Assembly (NCBI GenBank): GCA_020186115.1
Contig: WSYJ01000014.1
Location: 372,001-436,000, forward strand
Source: Histomonas meleagridis
Taxonomy: Eukaryota; Parabasalia; Tritrichomonadida; Dientamoebidae
Direction of reading: 5' to 3'
DNA length: 64,000 nt
Numbering within the stretch: position 1 is the first letter of the stretch; each line of letters begins with the position of its first letter. Positions 46,067 through 57,312 of this stretch are shown in pieces. A program made the position numbers and the translations under genes. A model generated the notes under the pieces. The model saw only the letters and a program-made list of their open reading frames with translations. It was not told the origin of the DNA and did no database searches.

Positions 46067-48380
46067 TTATTTATTAGTTTTTGAGTATTCACTAATTTGT
46101 TTCAAAATTATAAAAATAGTATTAGTATCACATGTAATAAATCCATCATAAATTATTGAAATTGTTTCTTCATTTAATTGAATAATTTCTTTTATTACTT
46201 CAATAATGTTACCAACTGTGATACTTTCATTGTCAATCATTTGAATGATTAATGCTGATGATCTACGGATTTGTTCTTCATAATATATCGTAATTAATCC
46301 TTTAAATATATTTTCTATTATTATTATACAAATATTATTATCAATTTTTTGTTTACAAATATCATTAAACATTGATAATGTTGAATTAATTAAAACAATA
46401 TTTGGAATATTAAATAATGAAAGAAGAAAATCAATTCGAATATAATTCCAAAATATATTCGATTTTAAATATAAATCATGAACAAAATCTATAATTTTAG
46501 ATCCAGTAATAATATCATTTTGATAATCAAATGAATAAATAAATGTTAAAATTCCTTCAATAGGAAAATAATCAATAAAATAACTACAAAGAACAAATAT
46601 ATTTTTAGGGATACAAATTTTTATTATTTCATTTGTCCATTCAATAACATTTTTAATTTCATTAATATAATCATATGAAATACAAATAATAAAAAAATCA
46701 GTTAAATTATCTTGAAATTCTTGTTCATTATTAAATAAATATGGTCGAAAGATTTCAATTATAGAATTAAACATTTTATATTTAAAGTCATTAGGAACTT
46801 TATTATGTGTTTCTTTGATAAATTCATAAAGAAATTTTAATACATTTTCTTGTTGTTTATTATTAATCCCAATGTTAATAATATTTAATATGTTTTCATA
46901 AAGAAATGGATAAACAAAATTCAATTAAAATTGGTATAAATGGGATTAAAAGTTCTGGTTCTGTACTCGAATATTTATTAATAACTTCAAGAACTAAATT
47001 TGGCATTTGTTCAAGAAATTCAAATGTTAATAAAATAAATTTTTTGGAATATCGTCTAAAATGAAATCCAATTTGTGAAATATAATGTAATGATGTAATT
47101 GGTTTATTACTTATTGTAATTAATATTTGATTACATTGTTCTGAAAAATATTTCCAAAATTCACTTTCTGTATATGAAATAAAAAAGAAAATCGTGAAAT
47201 ATTGTTGATGTTGAAATAAAATTTGTATAAATTCTGCATAAAAATTTGGAAAATATCGTTGAAGTTCTGAAAGTATTCCTTTAATAATTTCATTTCGAAA
47301 GATTTCGTTGTTAATTATTATAATTTGATTTAAAAATTGAAAAAATAAATAAAATATTTCTTTAAATTCGTCTTTTTGTGGAAAACTACAAAGAAATGTC
47401 GAAAATGAACTTATTAAATTTAAAAAGAGTTCATTCGGTTGAATTAAAATTTGAAATACATTTATAAATTGTTTCATGAGATCATTTAAAAAAGGAATTT
47501 GTGAAATTTCTGCAAAAAAATCAAATGAAACTTCATCAAAAAATGTTTCCATTAAATTAACTATAAATTGATATGTTTCTTCTTCTTTAATCCCTTCTTT
47601 AACATTATGAAAAATCATATAAATTAAAAGTCCAATAATATTAAAACAATAATTTTTATCTTCATCATCTAATTTATTCGAATATTTTTCTAATATTTCA
47701 TAAATTATTTGATAAATTTCATATTTATATTCCATTGAAATAGTAATTTCTTTAATAACATTAAAATATTTATAAAACATTTTAAAATCGTTTTGAAATA
47801 TAAATAATGATTTATAAAGTTTTAACCAAAAATTAGAAATAGGACAATTATCAAGTGTTATAAATCCAAATTCTGTAACAATATTAAGATTCTTTCGAAC
47901 TTCTAATCCAATGTTATATCGATAAATAAATTGTTCTCCTTCATTATATGAATCAAAAAGAAGATATAAAAAAAGAAGAAGTAATTCACCTCGAAATTCT
48001 TGAATACAAACTTCAAAATATTTAAAATTTATAAAAATTAAATAACAAAGACATGTTATACATTTGATAATATGTGATTGATTAATGTTTTGTTGATTTC
48101 GTTGAAGAAATGTCATAAGTGTAAAAAAAGTAAGATCTGTTTTTTCTTGTTCAAAAAAATCCAAATGTTTTTCAATTAAATGTTGAATACAATAACACCC
48201 AAAAAATATATATGGAATTTGTGTCTCTGTTTGAAGTAATCCAATCGAAATTGGAAAACTTTCTGGTGAATTCATCCAAAATGTAATATATTGTTCTGCA
48301 TTAGATCGAATTTCTTCTGATGGGTTTGTAACAAATGATTGAATTGCTGACTTAACAGCATCAATCGAAAAAGAAATCAA
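46067..48380 (-). CDS. Importin-beta/exportin family karyopherin (right copy)
   Basis: Better of the two copies over its N-terminal 490 residues, which read openly from 48380 (TTG codon, as on the left) through the region scrambled in the left arm. It then loses 74 bp at about 46,919, between EFC and YPFLYENIL, which shifts the frame; the last 280 residues continue in the next frame to SEYSKTNK. The missing stretch encodes one or two helices present in the left copy. Together the arms give one HEAT-type transport receptor of roughly 797 residues. Stop and TAAATAAATAAA overlap, fitting trichomonad UAAA-type polyadenylation signals. Confidence 0.65.
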
Positions 48381-49079
48381 ACCAAAAAATGATTTATGGA
48401 AATAAAGATAATATTAATAAACGTGCGCTCATAAACATTTTTCGAATACTTCAATATGGAATTAAATTTCTTTTTTAAAAGTTAGTATTAAAGTTAAATA
48501 TACCAAATATAACTTTTTAACTTATAAAAATCTTTGGAAATAAATTTTCTAAATTATTGGTGATTTCAAAATAATTTAATATTAATTAAGTTTTATATAC
48601 ATATAAATAAAATAAGAAATCTTGTTAATTAAATATTATATTTTAAGGATAAAACTATTAAAATATCAAGATGAAACAGAAAAAAGACTTTAAAGATGCC
48701 ACTTTCTTTACAAAAAGATATAATTGTAATGATATAATAAAAGAGAAAACACATTAAATATCATTTCTAAAAATCAGGTTGCATGTTAAATAAAATTAAG
48801 ACTTTATTAATTTTTTTTTTCTAAATGATAAATTTTTATTCCTTCCAGATTATTTAATTTTTGTATTATTAAAAGTATTTTTATGGAATATTTTCAATCT
48901 TTATTTTTTGCCTCATATAAAAAATGAAAATCTTTTTTTATTGAAATGACGCGATGTAAACTTATTAAAAAACGTGATAAAAAGTGCCTCAGGGTTAAAT
49001 AATTTTTAATTGAAAATTAAATTTAAAAATTTTATAAAACCGTTTATCATAGTTTGCAGATAAACGTCTTCGTATTATC
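48381..49079. other. 699-bp divergent intergenic region (right arm)
   Basis: Mirror of 17517-18214 and nearly identical. AAAAAGTGCC lies at 48979-48987 and AAACCGTTTATCATAG at about 49037-49052, just before the F-BAR start. Otherwise AT-rich with no gene seen. Confidence 0.4.
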
Positions 49080-50318
49080 ATGTCCACAGGTTTAAAAGCA
49101 ATTAATGGCATTTATAAAAAATTAATATCCTCATCAGAACGGCGATTGGAGATGTGTGATATCATTCAAAAGATGTTTACATCATTTTCACAGTCTTATA
49201 TAACGTTTATTGACGACTTCAGTTTATTTTTAAATGATATTAAACTTCAACTATCAGAAACAGAACGACCAAGTATTGAGAAAGAATTTACTGATTGGGC
49301 TGTTGAATTTATAGCTAATTATGATCCTAACCAAGTTTTTTTCACACATCTTCAAAAAGAAATTGTAGCGCCATTTACTAAACATCGTAACAAGTATAGT
49401 AAAGGAGTTCAAGAATTTGAAGCGCGCTATCTTTCTGCGAAGAAAAAGTTATCTGAATCAGTTTGTTTATATAAAGAAGAATATAAAAATTATGTTAATC
49501 ATTGTGAACAAATCGAAAAGGCAGGCGACATAGCTATGAAAGATCCGACGCGCCAAGGCGAACTTGACAAACTTCGAAATGAATGTTATGAAATCGAGAA
49601 GCGCGCGATTGAAGCGTGCGACGAAGTTGGTCGTTCGCGTCGAGGATTTCAACGATCTATCGAAGAAATTATATTTGATTATGAAAATGGGGAACGAGAA
49701 TTCTTCAGTAATGTTCAAACGTGTTTATACCACTTCTCAGAGATATGTGACAATCTTGCGTCGTCATACGTTGAATTAACGACTAAAGCGCGAACTAAAC
49801 TTGATACACTTATCTCGAACATTCATGATAACGATGTTTTATCTCCGCGTAAAGTTTCCACTATTGTTGAAACATTTTCAGATGTTCCAGTCTTAAATTT
49901 TGATATTTTTGATTATTTACCATGGAACAAAGTATTTTATAATGAATTACATTCCACATTTATGACAGTCATGTGCGAATTTTCAAGTCCGAACAGCGAT
50001 TATTTAACAGTTGAAGCAGGCGAAATTGTTAAAGTTATTAAAGTTCAAGGATCTAATGTAATTATTGAAAGTGATAAATGTCGAGTTAAAGGGAAAATTC
50101 CATCGACGTTCTTAAAGAGTAACAAAACATATAAACGGAAAGTTTATCATGTTGAAGAAGATTATAATGGAGAAGGGAACGAAGAATTAAGTATCAAGAA
50201 AGGGCAATACGTGTGTTGGCTCTCCGACGATGGGACGAAAGCAAGATGCAAAACAGCGTCAGGTACAGTTGGTTATTTACCAATGTCAATCCTAAAACTT
50301 ATGGATAAAAAGAAATAA
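49080..50318 (+). CDS. F-BAR protein with two SH3 domains (intact copy)
   Basis: A complete 412-residue protein. Residues ~1-280 are mostly charged helices of F-BAR type (IYKKLISSSERRLEMCDIIQKM, RYLSAKKKLSESVCLYKEEYK, the RNECYEIEKRAIEACDE heptads). Two SH3 domains follow: about 291-345 (FSSPNSDYLTVEAGEIVKVI, then GKIPSTFL) and about 353-408 (YNGEGNEELSIKKGQYVCWL, then GYLPMSIL). Both keep the ALYDY-like, acidic and final P-S/M positions in altered form. F-BAR/SH3 proteins couple curved plasma membrane to actin nucleation, endocytosis and cytokinesis. AAACCGTTT and TATCATAG sit about 30-45 bp upstream. The stop TAAAA overlaps a TAAA signal. It is the reference copy for the damaged left gene. 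Confidence 0.85.
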   Translation: MSTGLKAINGIYKKLISSSERRLEMCDIIQKMFTSFSQSYITFIDDFSLFLNDIKLQLSETERPSIEKEFTDWAVEFIANYDPNQVFFTHLQKEIVAPFTKHRNKYSKGVQEFEARYLSAKKKLSESVCLYKEEYKNYVNHCEQIEKAGDIAMKDPTRQGELDKLRNECYEIEKRAIEACDEVGRSRRGFQRSIEEIIFDYENGEREFFSNVQTCLYHFSEICDNLASSYVELTTKARTKLDTLISNIHDNDVLSPRKVSTIVETFSDVPVLNFDIFDYLPWNKVFYNELHSTFMTVMCEFSSPNSDYLTVEAGEIVKVIKVQGSNVIIESDKCRVKGKIPSTFLKSNKTYKRKVYHVEEDYNGEGNEELSIKKGQYVCWLSDDGTKARCKTASGTVGYLPMSILKLMDKKK

Positions 50319-50410
50319 AAGCGGTGAAACATTCGGTAACTTTTTATTTATTTATTTATTTAATGAGAAAATATTTTTATTAAAGTTTATGATAAAAAAG
50401 AATTTTAATA

Positions 50411-51049
50411 TTAATAATCATAAGAACATTTGTTTTGATCACTCCATTCTATATTTTGTCTTATAAAAAAGACCATAAGAATGATAATATAAAATATAAT
50501 ACCTATGACTTGTAGAATGAGAAATGTAAGAAGTTTATTATATGGCAATACTGTAAACATATCATATATTAATAAATTATTTTGTTGAATAAGCCATCTT
50601 TTTCGAAAATTATTATAATCTTTTAAAGCTTCTTGACTTGATTTCCTATAAGATTCTAATTGTTCAACATATTGATCTGCTTTTGTATTTGTTTTCCCAT
50701 AAAATAAACTAAAAATTCCGAAAGAATTAGGATTAATTATACATGAAAAATTTAAACTTACACATACAAGAGTAGCAAACCAAAATACACCAATAATTAT
50801 AAGGAGACATTTGTTTAAATATTTTTTTAATATGAAATGGATAATATTTATAACAATTAAAATTATTGTTAAAGCAGAAAAAATACAAATACAAATCGCA
50901 CTTATATTTATCAATGCTAAAATACCTCCTGCATTGATACAAGTTGGTGTAAGAATATAAGACCAATTTGTACATATAATGAAATGTCCTAATAATTCTA
51001 TAAATGCAAGAATACAAACTTCAATAAAAAAGATATATATTGTTTTCAT
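50411..51049 (-). CDS. Tetraspanin-like four-span membrane protein (intact copy)
   Basis: Complete 212-residue version. Spans: FFIEVCILAFIELLGHFII, a second built around IICIFSALTIILIVINII, a third around CLLIIIGVFWFATLVCVS, and a last, LLTFLILQVIGIIFYIIIL. The loop between spans 3 and 4 includes a Cys (FSCIINPN) and a helical, charged part (VEQLESYRKSSQEALKDYNNF). Short termini face the same side. Tetraspanins usually have a larger Cys-rich loop with CCG, so the family call is tentative; a plasma-membrane or vesicle location is likely. Confidence 0.45.
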   Translation of the reverse strand: MKTIYIFFIEVCILAFIELLGHFIICTNWSYILTPTCINAGGILALINISAICICIFSALTIILIVINIIHFILKKYLNKCLLIIIGVFWFATLVCVSLNFSCIINPNSFGIFSLFYGKTNTKADQYVEQLESYRKSSQEALKDYNNFRKRWLIQQNNLLIYDMFTVLPYNKLLTFLILQVIGIIFYIIILMVFFIRQNIEWSDQNKCSYDY

Positions 51050-51335
51050 ATCTTCAAAAATAAAAATGATTAAAAAAAAATTATTAATAACAATAAATTT
51101 TTTTTTTTTTTAATAATATTCTATCTAAAGTTGAAAGATTAAAAACTTTTTCTTCAAACAAAAGTTTCTTTATTGAAATGTTACAGTAAAATAGTTGAAA
51201 CTATATTTATCATATGTTATTTTTATTATTATTAATTCAAATGAAAAGGCAAGAATGAAGAAAACTTATCATATTTAATCTTTCTTATCTGATAAAAAAT
51301 CAAAAAATCCGTTTATTTTAACGTCCTCCTTAAAA

Positions 51336-52546
51336 ATGGAAGAAAAGAAGAAAAAAGATCATTCAGTATGGAATACATTAATGTCATCAGAGAAAATTCC
51401 AAAAGGTTTCTGGAAGCTAACTAGAGAAGATTTAATTTGTTTTTTAACAATGTTTTTATTAACACTTTTTATCTGGATAAATACCGCAGTTACAGGACCA
51501 TTTTATGATATATTTAGTTATTGGGATGGACCGAATTATTTATATGTCAGTATGACTGGTTATAAAATTCCTTTAACAAATCCTTGGACAAAGTATTATC
51601 ATATGAATCCATCATATTTTGCATGTCATTTACCAGGATATCCTATGTTAATCACAATTTGTTCTAAAATTTGTTTACCAATGAAACTTTTTGGTTTAAA
51701 TAATTATTATTTAGGTTTTCATTTATCGATTCTTGTTTCATCATTTTTATATGTTTATGGCTTACGAAGATTATTAATTGTCACCAAAACTGTTCGTAAT
51801 CCTCTTCTTACGACAATTCTTTCAGTTTTTTTACCAATTCGATTTGTTATTTATCATTCAGTTGGATCGAGTGAACCATTGTTTATGTTTTTTTGTCTTT
51901 TTAACATTTATTTTTTTATAAGACGGATCAATATATCTTTATGCTCTCTAGTATTTGGATGTGTTGTTACACACGAATCGAAGGCATGGCCATTGGCGCC
52001 AGCATCGGAATTTGTTATTTGTTACGATTTTGTATTTTTTTTTTTTTTTTTTTGTTTTTGACTTTTCTTGCACCTATAACATTAATTTTATTGCATAAAT
52101 ATATGTTTAATGACCCATTAGCATACATTCATTATAACCAAGGCTCGCAAAGTCTTATTGGGAAGCCATTTCATGAAATATTAAACATCCAACGAAATGG
52201 CGACGAACTTTATTCACATTCATTTATCATATTTTTTACGATCATTTTCATAGGACATCTTATAACATATACAAAATCAATTCCAATTGGAGTTCTTTCA
52301 AGTATATATCTGATTTATATCAGCTGCTTATCGCATATTGATATTTATCGATACGCATTACCTTGTTCGATATTTTCGATATTAATTGGATTTGATTGCA
52401 TTTTGTCAACGAAAGAAGGTCGGAAAATGTTAGTCATTGCGTTGCCATTTTATCTTATTGTTTTATCTATTTATGCGCGAGGACAAATTCACAGTAATAT
52501 CGCAGTGCCGTTTTTCATTGACGAAATGTTTAATTCTTTAAAGTGA
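51336..52546 (+). CDS. Multi-pass GT-C-type mannosyltransferase, PIG-V/Gpi18-like (right copy)
   Basis: Reads openly from MEEKKKKDH through the WDGPNYLYVS loop and about 190 residues of membrane spans, then shifts frame near 51,900 (extra T in the TTTTTTG run after MF). A 19-T run at 52035-52053 replaces the sequence encoding KAIGM in the left arm without changing length. The C-terminal 200 residues are open again and match the left copy to DEMFNSLK. The join of the two arms gives one protein of about 402 residues. The cytosolic Lys-rich head before the first span is typical of ER multi-pass proteins. Confidence 0.55.
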
Positions 52547-52857
52547 ATTAAATGTAACTAAAGATAAATAATTTGAATTTACCAATAAAGAAACAAAATA
52601 TATTGGAAAAGTTCAATCAAATACAACAAAGGTTCTTAACATATAAAAGCTAAAGCCTCTTCATGTACGCGTACATAATTTTGGACCAAGCTCACAAAGT
52701 CAGTAAAATATTATGAATTGTTTTAATTTTTAATTTTGATATAAGTGTTAACATGTAATTTTCTTTATCACTGTTTAAAAAATATTTTCTTTATCACATT
52801 CATCAAAATGACTTTTGATATGAAAATGCACGTTAACTTTTCTTTATTATTTTTCAA
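52547..52857. other. Intergenic region with 14-bp palindrome (right arm)
   Basis: Mirror of 13833-14144. ATGTACGCGTACAT is kept at 52663-52676. NME7 promoter elements should lie here; TTTTTCAAATG is at the chosen start. Confidence 0.45.
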
Positions 52858-53925
52858 ATGTATTCAGATTTCCCAAAATATAGCTTTAAGTTACAATATT
52901 TTGATGAACAATCAGGTCTTACTCTTTATTATATTTTGATATATTATACAGAAAGAACAGAAATTGAAATTTATGATGTTAAAAATCGACGAATGTTTTT
53001 ACGAAAAACTCCAATTCACAATATTAAAATGAGTGACCTTTATATTGGAAGTAAAATTCTTATTAATGGACGTCAATATGAAATCATTGATTTTTCAGAT
53101 GAGTTTACACGAAATAAAAAAAAAAAAAAATGCAACATACACTTGGAATAATCAAATCAGGTTATTCACGATATTTAGGCGAAGTTCTAGATTCTATATA
53201 TTCTAATAGTCTTTCAGTATCACAACTTCAATTTGGTTCTATTTCTAAAGAGATTGGAATTTCATTATTAAAAGAACATCGTAAAGAACAAACATTTGAA
53301 AATCTTTTGAATAGTATTACGAAAGATTCTATTATTGCTATTGATATTGTTGGTAATAATTCTATTTTTAAAATGGAAAGAAATTATTGAAAGGAAATTT
53401 TGGAATGAAATTTGTTATGGATCAGAAACATTAACATCATCAACATATGAAATAGAAATTATATTTAATCAACGAAATCTTCAAATAAAATCACTTATTG
53501 ATGGCACTACAACATTATGTCTTATTAAACCACATGCAATCAAATCAGGAGTTTCAGGTAAAATAATTCAACAAATTCTTAAAAATGGATTTGAAATTGT
53601 TGGTGCGATGATGACGACACTTAATATTGAAGAAGCGAGCGAATTCTTTGAGATATATCGAGGCGTTGTTGATAATTATTATGAAATTTCGAGAGATTTA
53701 GCGTCAGGTCCAATTTTAGCGCTTGAATTATATAAAGAAGATGCAGTTAATTCATTACGAGAAATATGTGGGCCACGAGATGTTTCGATTGCGAAAGCAA
53801 TTCGTCCACAATCAATTCGTGCACTTTATGGGATAAATAACATTCAGAATGCAGTACATTGTACGGATCTTAAAGAAGAATCACAAATTGAATGCGAATT
53901 CTTTTTTAATCTTTTAAGTAATTAA
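52858..53925 (+). CDS. NME7: NME7-like nucleoside diphosphate kinase (right copy)
   Basis: Here the DM10 start reads cleanly (MYSDFPKYSFKLQYFDEQSG into YYTERTEIEIYDV), settling the start that is split on the left. A 15-A run at 53116-53130 replaces a stretch that in the left arm encodes KSLSE, with loss of one base, and shifts the frame. A further +1 A occurs near 53,375 (TTTTTAAAATGG). The second NDK domain with its catalytic NAVHCTD segment is intact to the stop at 53923. Confidence 0.85.
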
Positions 53926-54008
53926 TAATATATTAAAAATAAAATTTTAATAATTTCTTTTATTTAAATAGAACAAAGTTTTGATCCATAAAAAATTTAT
54001 TATTATTA

Positions 54009-56364
54009 TTATACAGTTGCTGCTTTTTCCTTTTTTATCATAATCTTTAGCTAAATCATTCAAACCTAATTCGCGCGCAATTTTTGCTGCTTGTGAAAAC
54101 AATCCATGACGAACAAACACTTCCATTTGACGCTTTTTATCTTTAATTAATGAAATGAATTTCAGCGCGTGATCAATTTCATTGTACTCCAAACAAACCG
54201 ACGCAAATATGTCCCATCCGACTTCCGGATTTGGAATACGCGTAAATTCGTCGAGTTCGTTCCACATTTTATTCCGTGCAAATGTGTCAAGTTTCGTATA
54301 TGTTACAATTTTGGAACTAAATCCAAAACTTTTAACAATTTCTTTTTTTTTTTTTTCATCTTTATTCATTATGGAATGTATAAGTAACTCACGCGGAGTA
54401 ACATTTTTAAATTGTTCAACGTTTATCTTATATTTACGCGCAATTTGTAATAATTTCTTATGCGATGTTAATATATTATTAAATGTCGACTTTTTATCAA
54501 AGAAATTCTCCGAATATTCAAGCGATGAAATTGATTTACCAAACTGCGAATGGTCACAGCTATAAAGAAGACTGCAAGAACCGGCCGAATAAGGCTTCGC
54601 AAATTTGTATTTCTGGAAGTTTCGATTGTTCGTTCGATTTTGTGCAATTTCTTCCGCAATTTGATATTTCTTATATGATAAATATTGTTCAAGAAATTGC
54701 GGATATTCTTCAACGAATCTTTCGCGTTCTTGTTTATCAAGTAGCATCAAATATGTAATAATTGAATCGCCATCAAATATGTGCAATACCATATTTAACG
54801 TGGATTCTCTATCAAATGAATACATAAATTGAATTCTTTCTTTAGGCAAATTAATACGTTGCGCAATAGTATAAATGGTACGAAAATTAAGTGAAAGTTT
54901 TTTAGCTGATTCACCGATTTTATAATAATTAATAGTATCATATTTAGAACAACGCGAAAGTATCGTATTAAGTGCTGAGTCGCCAAATTTAGAAAACATA
55001 TTAATGGACCAATGCTCAATAACATTAGTGATATCAAATTGAAATATTTTACATAACTCGATAGCTAATTGATAATAATGTAATTCCATAACACTAGAAA
55101 ATACGTCTGAAATGTGATTTATCATTATGTCTGGCGTAAGCGCAAATCCATATTCAGGAGAATTTAATGTGTTAATTAATCGTAAGTTTCGTAATGTTTC
55201 TGTGTACTCTTTGACGTTCTTACATTCATACGAATAGCGGCCGTAGCACGCAAGACTGAGCAAATATTTTTGGTTGTCAATGTCGAGACAATCGCGCGCT
55301 GCATCTAATAATAAAAGAACTAAATTTTCAACATTCCCTTTAAGCACTTGTAATAAATTATAACTTTCAATGTTCCGCTTGAGATATAATGAATATGAAT
55401 CTGTTAACTTCTTAATTGACGATGAAAGTCGATCTGTCGTCAATGATATAATCGATGTCGGCACAGGACGAAGAATATAACAACCAGAGCGCGCGTAAAT
55501 TCGAACGTATTCAATGTCTTCGAATATGTCAAGAATTTGAAACACATTTAATGTAATATGAAAATTAGTTTTCGGGATAATTAATTGTAATGTGCGTTCA
55601 TTCGAATACATAAAGATATTATTTTGTATCCATCCAAATGGTGATGAAACATTATAAAGAATTATTGGATCTGACGTATCGTTGACATCGCTCGAAATAA
55701 AGTATACTGTGGTGTCGCAAATAACGCCAATGTAATTACCTTTGAATGGCGCACTAATATTCGTGATTTTCTCATTAATATGTTTTAGTTGAACAATACC
55801 ATTCGGCGTACTTAAGTAAATGTTATTGTTCGTGGTGACAATGACTGTAGTAAATGGATCATCATTAATTAAACTAACAAAACATGGATCACTATCAACA
55901 ATTAATTGATATGAAAAATGCGATGGATTAATAAGTCCTTTGTAACAGTTAAGATAATGATCATCTTTAATATAAACATAACCTTTACTTGTAACATGTG
56001 AACATAAAATAGTTTTATTATTAAGAGATGGTATCTCATCAACAATATTCCCTTGTGTATCTGTAATACTGATATTACCATCATATGATAAAAAAAATAA
56101 ATGACCATCTGGAAAACCAAAAATCGTATTCGCAAATTCTGCTCTCTTAAACTGAATAGGATGTGAAATGGGTTTACCACTATTAGAAAGGAAATTTAAA
56201 AATCGTGAATCATGTGAAGAATAATTAATAATTGGTCCTCCACAATAAAAGTAATAATGTTTGTTAGATCGTAAATAATCAGAATCTTCAAAATCACTAA
56301 GTTTAATAAGTTCAAGTTTATAATCACCTATTGTAATCCAATTGTCGAAAAGAGATTCAAACAT
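54009..56364 (-). CDS. VPS16: VPS16, HOPS/CORVET core subunit (near-intact copy)
   Basis: About 784 residues, close to the ~840 of animal VPS16, and open from ATG 56364 to within a few codons of the end. It contains the propeller segment missing from the left copy (DEIPSLNNKTILCSHV and on). One extra A in the GGAAAAAGC run near 54,025 shifts the last residues, so the true C-terminus is KAATV as on the left. A 14-T run at 54343-54356 changes the left-arm LE into KK (DEKKKKEIV) without a frameshift. The start is set at MFESLF. A longer frame upstream begins inside the promoter with the CCGTTT box. Confidence 0.88.
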
Positions 56365-56606
56365 TTTGTTGTTTTCTGAATGTTTGTTTGATATAAATGT
56401 TATATGAAGAAACCGTTTAATGAAGAAAAAATTAACTTCAAAAAACAAAGTTAATTCCAAATTAAAATAAAGTATATTCTTTAAATGAAAGAAATTTTGA
56501 GACTAAAATTATGTTTAAAATAATGATAATTATTTTATAAAAATTGATTTTTTTATAAAGATAATTTTAACGGTTTCATGGAATTATTTTATTGACACTT
56601 TTTCAA

Positions 56607-57152
56607 ATGAAAAGAGAAAGAAATCCATTTCCTCAATTACTTGTTAATGAAGCAGTTAGAGAGATTGCAAAAAAGTTTGATGGGATTACAGATAATCGAA
56701 TTCATATTAATCTTCATATTTATAATTTTGCGAAACATCCAGGTTTTGCAATGGTTTCACAACTTTGTCGAAACATGCCTATGGAAGGCACCACCTTAGA
56801 AGAAATATGTATTTTCCTTTCTACGATATTCTCTAAAACATTATTTGACATTGAATGTAAGTATCAAATTTCACAAAAGTCGATTAACAAAACATTAACA
56901 TTTACTTATGACACCCCACCAGATTGGTTTAATTCACTTTCAGTTAATTCATCATCACCAGGCGAACAATATATTTTTTGGTATAACGCATATAAACATT
57001 TTATGGAAGGAATTTTTGCAGGTGCACTTCTTCATTTTGGGTACAAAGTTATTCCAACGATATCTAAAGAATTTATTAGGCCACTTTCATTAAATTTTGT
57101 TTCAGTTGAAGAAATGGAAGGAAATTGGAAATTTTCAGCGTTATCACAATAA
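56607..57152 (+). CDS. TRAPP-complex subunit-like protein (right copy)
   Basis: Same 181-residue product as on the left, with three visible substitutions: Ser to Asn in the LSVNSSSPGE loop, Lys to Arg in EFIRPLSL, and a silent-type change in the DTPPDW region. These are real base changes rather than homopolymer slips. The upstream ATG used by the longer left frame is out of frame here (ATTATTTTATT against ATTATTATT), which favours the ATG at MKRER. Confidence 0.45.
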   Translation: MKRERNPFPQLLVNEAVREIAKKFDGITDNRIHINLHIYNFAKHPGFAMVSQLCRNMPMEGTTLEEICIFLSTIFSKTLFDIECKYQISQKSINKTLTFTYDTPPDWFNSLSVNSSSPGEQYIFWYNAYKHFMEGIFAGALLHFGYKVIPTISKEFIRPLSLNFVSVEEMEGNWKFSALSQ

Positions 57153-57312
57153 CAACGATAAGGATTTTACTGAATAAAATGTTCAATATAATTAATAAAT
57201 CAAAGATTTGTTTTTCTTTATTAAATTTTTACAAGATTTTAAAAAATGGGGACCGTTAACCAAAAAGTGACTTTTTAATCGTTCAACACAGAAATATCAA
57301 CTCTTTGTGCAA

